Below, in pieces: positions 5,423 to 7,184 of a DNA stretch of 7,184 bases. Positions within the stretch are counted from its first letter, which is position 1; each line of letters opens with the position of its first letter. The notes under the pieces are model-generated. The model did not search any database, was not told where the DNA came from, and saw nothing but the letters and a program-made list of their open reading frames with translations. Both the position numbers and the translations under genes were made by a program. The stretch comes from Bacillota bacterium (GTDB taxonomy: Bacteria > Bacillota > Clostridia > Clostridiales > Clostridiaceae), in NCBI GenBank assembly GCA_023417975.1, contig JAEZDX010000514.1, forward strand, positions 1 through 7,184, written 5' to 3'.

Positions 5423-5959
5423 TTAATTACCTTGCAGCATTTGCATTGCCTCATTTATTGACACCACATCCGCAAAACGTTTATTCCAAATCTTATAATT
5501 ATAAAACTCATAGAGCTTTTGCCCCGTAAGGTACTCATTATCAAAGGTTGTATTAGTCTCTTCCGGAATAACTATTTTATATTCGTTCTCAAAAGCGCTC
5601 TTGCAGGTAGCATCCATACAGTATTCTGTCTGCAGTCCCACTAGCATAATCGTGTCTATATTTCTACTTTGCAGATAATCCTTTAAACCTGTTTTAACAA
5701 AAGCACTGTTATATTTCTTTTCGAAGATTCTTTCACTGTCTTTAGGCGCTATACTGTCATGTATCTGCCAACCATAGGTTCCCTGCTCAAATTCTGTGCC
5801 CTCACCATCGTCATGACGTACATATATAACTTCTATCTTATTCTCTCTTGCATTTGCAATAAGCTTTTTTATGTTTTCAATTACCTTATGTTCATTATAA
5901 GGATGTGCATCAATTAAAGCATTTTGTACATCTACCACCAGTAAAACTAAGTTACTCAT
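5423..5959 (-). CDS. Isochorismatase-like cysteine hydrolase
   Basis: A 178-residue cytoplasmic hydrolase of the isochorismatase/nicotinamidase superfamily, enzymes that cleave amide or ether bonds through a cysteine nucleophile. The catalytic triad is visible: Asp10 in LLVVDVQN, a Lys at 81 or 82 in the FEKKYNSAF segment, and Cys114 in GLQTEYCMDAT, where the conserved residues before the cysteine match the family. The length is normal and the domain complete. The substrate cannot be predicted: sequences of this type are often annotated as nicotinamidase-related, but the Asp/His metal site of true nicotinamidase is not obvious. ATG at 5959 has AGGGAG at 5965-5970. It lies 25 bp after the elongation factor gene with no terminator between, so it is probably its operon partner. 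Confidence 0.92.
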   Translation of the reverse strand: MSNLVLLVVDVQNALIDAHPYNEHKVIENIKKLIANARENKIEVIYVRHDDGEGTEFEQGTYGWQIHDSIAPKDSERIFEKKYNSAFVKTGLKDYLQSRNIDTIMLVGLQTEYCMDATCKSAFENEYKIVIPEETNTTFDNEYLTGQKLYEFYNYKIWNKRFADVVSINEAMQMLQGN

Positions 5960-5984
5960 ATCTTCTCCCTTTCCCCTAACAGAT

Positions 5985-6452
5985 TTAACTTAAAATTTCT
6001 AATACTTTTATAGTATAATTCTCACTAGGTGCGTTTACCTCAACTATGTCTCCCACTTTTCTTCCCATAAGTGCCTTCCCTAAATCCGATTCTATGCTTA
6101 TTAGCATATTTTCCGGATCAGCATCCATTGTAGTTACCAAAGTTATTATATCCTCATCATCATACTCAATAAACTTGATTTTAGCCTTACTATTGATTCC
6201 TAAAGCTGACTTATCTAAACTATCGTTATCTATTACAGTGGCTGTTGAAATCATAGTTAATAAATATTGAATTCTGTTATCATTTTCCCTGTAATTTGCA
6301 CAGGCTTCCTTATATTCTGCATTTTCAGATCTATCACCATGAGCCGCAGCTATCATCTTTTCCTTTGCTATTTCAGCTCTTTTTACTGTCATTCTATAAT
6401 CTAATTCTTCTCTTAACTTTTTTATATTTTCTTCTGTCAGCGCGTTATTCAT
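5985..6452 (-). CDS. GreA/GreB-family transcription elongation factor
   Basis: A 155-residue protein that would bind RNA polymerase and enter the secondary channel to trigger cleavage of backtracked RNA. The N-terminal half is the antiparallel coiled coil with the tip motif GDRSENAEY (39-47); Asp40 and Glu43 correspond to the acidic tip residues needed for cleavage in E. coli GreA. The C-terminal half is the FKBP-like domain, ending LGKALMGRKVGDIVEV (124-139) and a YTIKVLEI strand. Two differences from housekeeping GreA are the SDLG in place of the usual SPLG (122-125) and the poorly conserved middle segment (75-105), so this may be a paralogue rather than the main greA. ATG at 6452 is preceded by a strong AGGGAGGT site at 6463-6470. 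First gene of a two-gene unit with the isochorismatase-like hydrolase. Confidence 0.92.
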   Translation of the reverse strand: MNNALTEENIKKLREELDYRMTVKRAEIAKEKMIAAAHGDRSENAEYKEACANYRENDNRIQYLLTMISTATVIDNDSLDKSALGINSKAKIKFIEYDDEDIITLVTTMDADPENMLISIESDLGKALMGRKVGDIVEVNAPSENYTIKVLEILS

Positions 6453-6488
6453 TTAAGACTAGACCTCCCTGAGATTTATTACATTAAT

Positions 6489-6517
6489 ATTATATAGCAT
6501 AACAAAAAAAACAGCAA
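6489..6517 (-). promoter_or_regulatory. Sigma-A promoter of the greA-like gene, overlapping the upstream terminator
   Basis: On the minus strand TTGCTG (6517-6512), a 17-bp spacer containing eight T residues, and a perfect TATAAT (6494-6489) form the promoter. Transcription would start near 6482, about 30 nt before the ATG. The -35 box lies inside the 3' arm of the terminator stem, and the spacer is the terminator's T tract. Confidence 0.65.
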
Positions 6518-6548
6518 TTCTACCATGCTTATGTTTAGAATTACTGTT
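6503..6548 (-). terminator. Strong rho-independent terminator of the decarboxylase operon
   Basis: On the minus strand a 13-bp stem (6548-6536 with 6522-6510; one G-U pair) holds a 13-nt loop in which CAT and ATG can pair further, and eight T residues follow (6510-6503). It starts 22 bp after the stop of the small gamma-like gene. Confidence 0.9.
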
Positions 6549-6570
6549 AAAATATTCTATGTTTATATTA

Positions 6571-6714
6571 TTACTGCTTTTTTTCCGGAAAAACTTTGAG
6601 TAAAAGCTTTATTGAAGCAAATATAAGCAGAAGAACCAAGAAAATACCTGTCATGCCGAAACCCATTATCTTGAGTCCTTCAAAGAAAGTACTCAGATTT
6701 TTACTAAAATCCAT
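6571..6714 (-). CDS. OadG-like small gamma subunit of a sodium-pumping decarboxylase
   Basis: A 47-residue membrane protein, easily missed because of its size. After a short polar start (MDFSKNLSTFF) comes EGLKIMGFGMTGIFLVLLLI, one membrane helix whose opening G-x3-MG-x-GM-x-GI-F pattern is that of the gamma chain of oxaloacetate and related decarboxylases; it ends with a basic tail (KLLLKVFPEKKQ). In known complexes gamma holds the carboxyltransferase and beta subunits together at the membrane. The C-terminal soluble, zinc-binding part of classical OadG (about 80 residues in total) is missing; the small delta/epsilon-type subunits of methylmalonyl-CoA decarboxylase are an alternative. Start ATG at 6714 with GAGAGG at 6725-6730. 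The gene follows the beta subunit gene, supporting the call. Confidence 0.75.
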   Translation of the reverse strand: MDFSKNLSTFFEGLKIMGFGMTGIFLVLLLIFASIKLLLKVFPEKKQ

Positions 6715-6740
6715 ACATACACATCCTCTCACATTTTAAC

Positions 6741-6843
6741 TATTTAGAACACATTAAAAGTCTTATATTGTGACGAGCAAAATATCCTATCTTCACGGAT
6801 TTTTGCGAAGTCAGAATATAAAAGACTTTTTGAGTTCTATATA
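6741..6843 (-). other. 103-nt intercistronic hairpin between the beta and gamma decarboxylase genes
   Basis: Almost the whole gap between the two genes can fold on itself. Outer arms AGAAC/GTTCT (6746-6750, 6834-6838) extend outward with A-T pairs; moving inward AAAAGTCTT (6756-6764) pairs with AAGACTTTT (6822-6830), then ATATT with AATAT, TGAC (6771-6774) with GTCA (6809-6812), and GCAAAA/ATATCC (6777-6786) with GGAT/TTTTGC (6797-6806), around a loop of about nine nt. The pairing is interrupted by small bulges and mismatches. It starts about 10 nt after the beta stop codon and ends about 10 nt before the gamma ribosome binding site. No T tract follows, so it is not a standard terminator. Confidence 0.6.
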
Positions 6844-6852
6844 CTTTGAGTC

Positions 6853-7184
6853 TTAGGCGAAATATGCAAGCAGCAGTCCACCTGCTATAACCGAAGCTAT
6901 CTGCCCCGCCACATTTGCCCCTACCGCGTACATTAATACAAAGTTTTGAGGATCTTCTTTTTGAGCCATTTTTTGTATTACTCTTGCAGACATTGGAAAG
7001 GCAGATATACCTGCAGCTCCAATCATAGGATTAATCTTTTCTTTTCTAAATAAATTTATAACTTTAGCAAACAATACTCCACCGATTGTATCGAATATAA
7101 AGGCAACCAATCCGAAGGCGATTATTAACAAAGTCTTTAATTGAAGGAACCCATCTGCAGTCATCTTTGTAGCTATTGTTATTC
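6853..7184 (-). CDS. Sodium ion-translocating decarboxylase beta subunit (C-terminal part)
   Basis: The gene enters from the right edge, and about 110 C-terminal residues up to the TAA at 6855-6853 are visible; the frame stays open to base 7184, so the ATG at 7164 is internal. This is the membrane subunit (OadB/GcdB/MmdB type) that couples decarboxylation of oxaloacetate, glutaconyl-CoA or methylmalonyl-CoA to sodium export. Diagnostic parts are FDTIGGVLFAKVINLF, then KINPMIGAAGISAFPMSAR, then EDPQNFVLMYAVGANVAGQI. The Asn, Gly, Ser and Arg of the second block have the spacing (0, +4, +9, +16) of Asn373, Gly377, Ser382 and Arg389 of the Klebsiella subunit, residues tied to ion movement. Which acid is decarboxylated depends on the alpha subunit, not in view. 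Confidence 0.95.
   Translation of the reverse strand, partial: ITIATKMTADGFLQLKTLLIIAFGLVAFIFDTIGGVLFAKVINLFRKEKINPMIGAAGISAFPMSARVIQKMAQKEDPQNFVLMYAVGANVAGQIASVIAGGLLLAYFA

Noticed and set aside
6046..6270. Plus-strand open frame opposite the greA-like gene
   Set aside because: Antisense to a clear Gre factor, Ser/Ile/Leu-rich, no ribosome binding site.

Overview
The window looks like chromosome from a low-GC Firmicute, most likely a motile, anaerobic member of the Clostridia. The evidence is the AT-rich spacers, strong purine-rich ribosome binding sites, a TTG start codon, the clostridial style of the methyl-accepting chemotaxis protein, a sodium-pumping decarboxylase and a QueG-like iron-sulfur protein. 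The genus cannot be fixed from this sequence. No mobile element, CRISPR array, rRNA or tRNA was seen.

Layout. From 1 to 1422 all genes are on the minus strand: the first 50 codons of a lipoprotein that is probably a sugar-type ABC transporter binding protein (1-152), then a GNAT acetyltransferase (970-1422) followed by a membrane-anchored protein of unknown function (417-938). The last two form a likely two-gene operon with its own promoter and terminator. Two plus-strand genes follow: a full-length transmembrane chemoreceptor (1707-3422) with a sigma-D-type promoter and its own terminator, and a 281-residue QueG-like double-cluster iron-sulfur protein (3788-4633) with a sigma-A promoter, a long foldable leader and a TTG start. 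They meet a minus-strand block head to head at about 4634-4840, a spacer holding a long imperfect hairpin.

The minus-strand block, read in transcription order from the right edge, is: the C-terminal part of a sodium-translocating decarboxylase beta subunit (6853-7184), a 103-nt intercistronic hairpin, a 47-residue gamma-like membrane subunit (6571-6714), a strong terminator, a promoter whose -35 box lies inside that terminator stem, a GreA/GreB-type elongation factor (5985-6452), an isochorismatase-like hydrolase (5423-5959), a terminator, and an unrecognised helical protein (4841-5308).

The genes form independent small units (transport, stress or housekeeping, chemotaxis, sodium bioenergetics) rather than one pathway. 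I see no clear new multi-gene system. The most unusual signals lie in the non-coding DNA: the hairpin between the two decarboxylase genes, the long hairpin in the convergent spacer, the structured leader of the QueG-like gene, and the terminator/promoter overlap. These are inferences from base pairing read by eye; no folding or database search was run.
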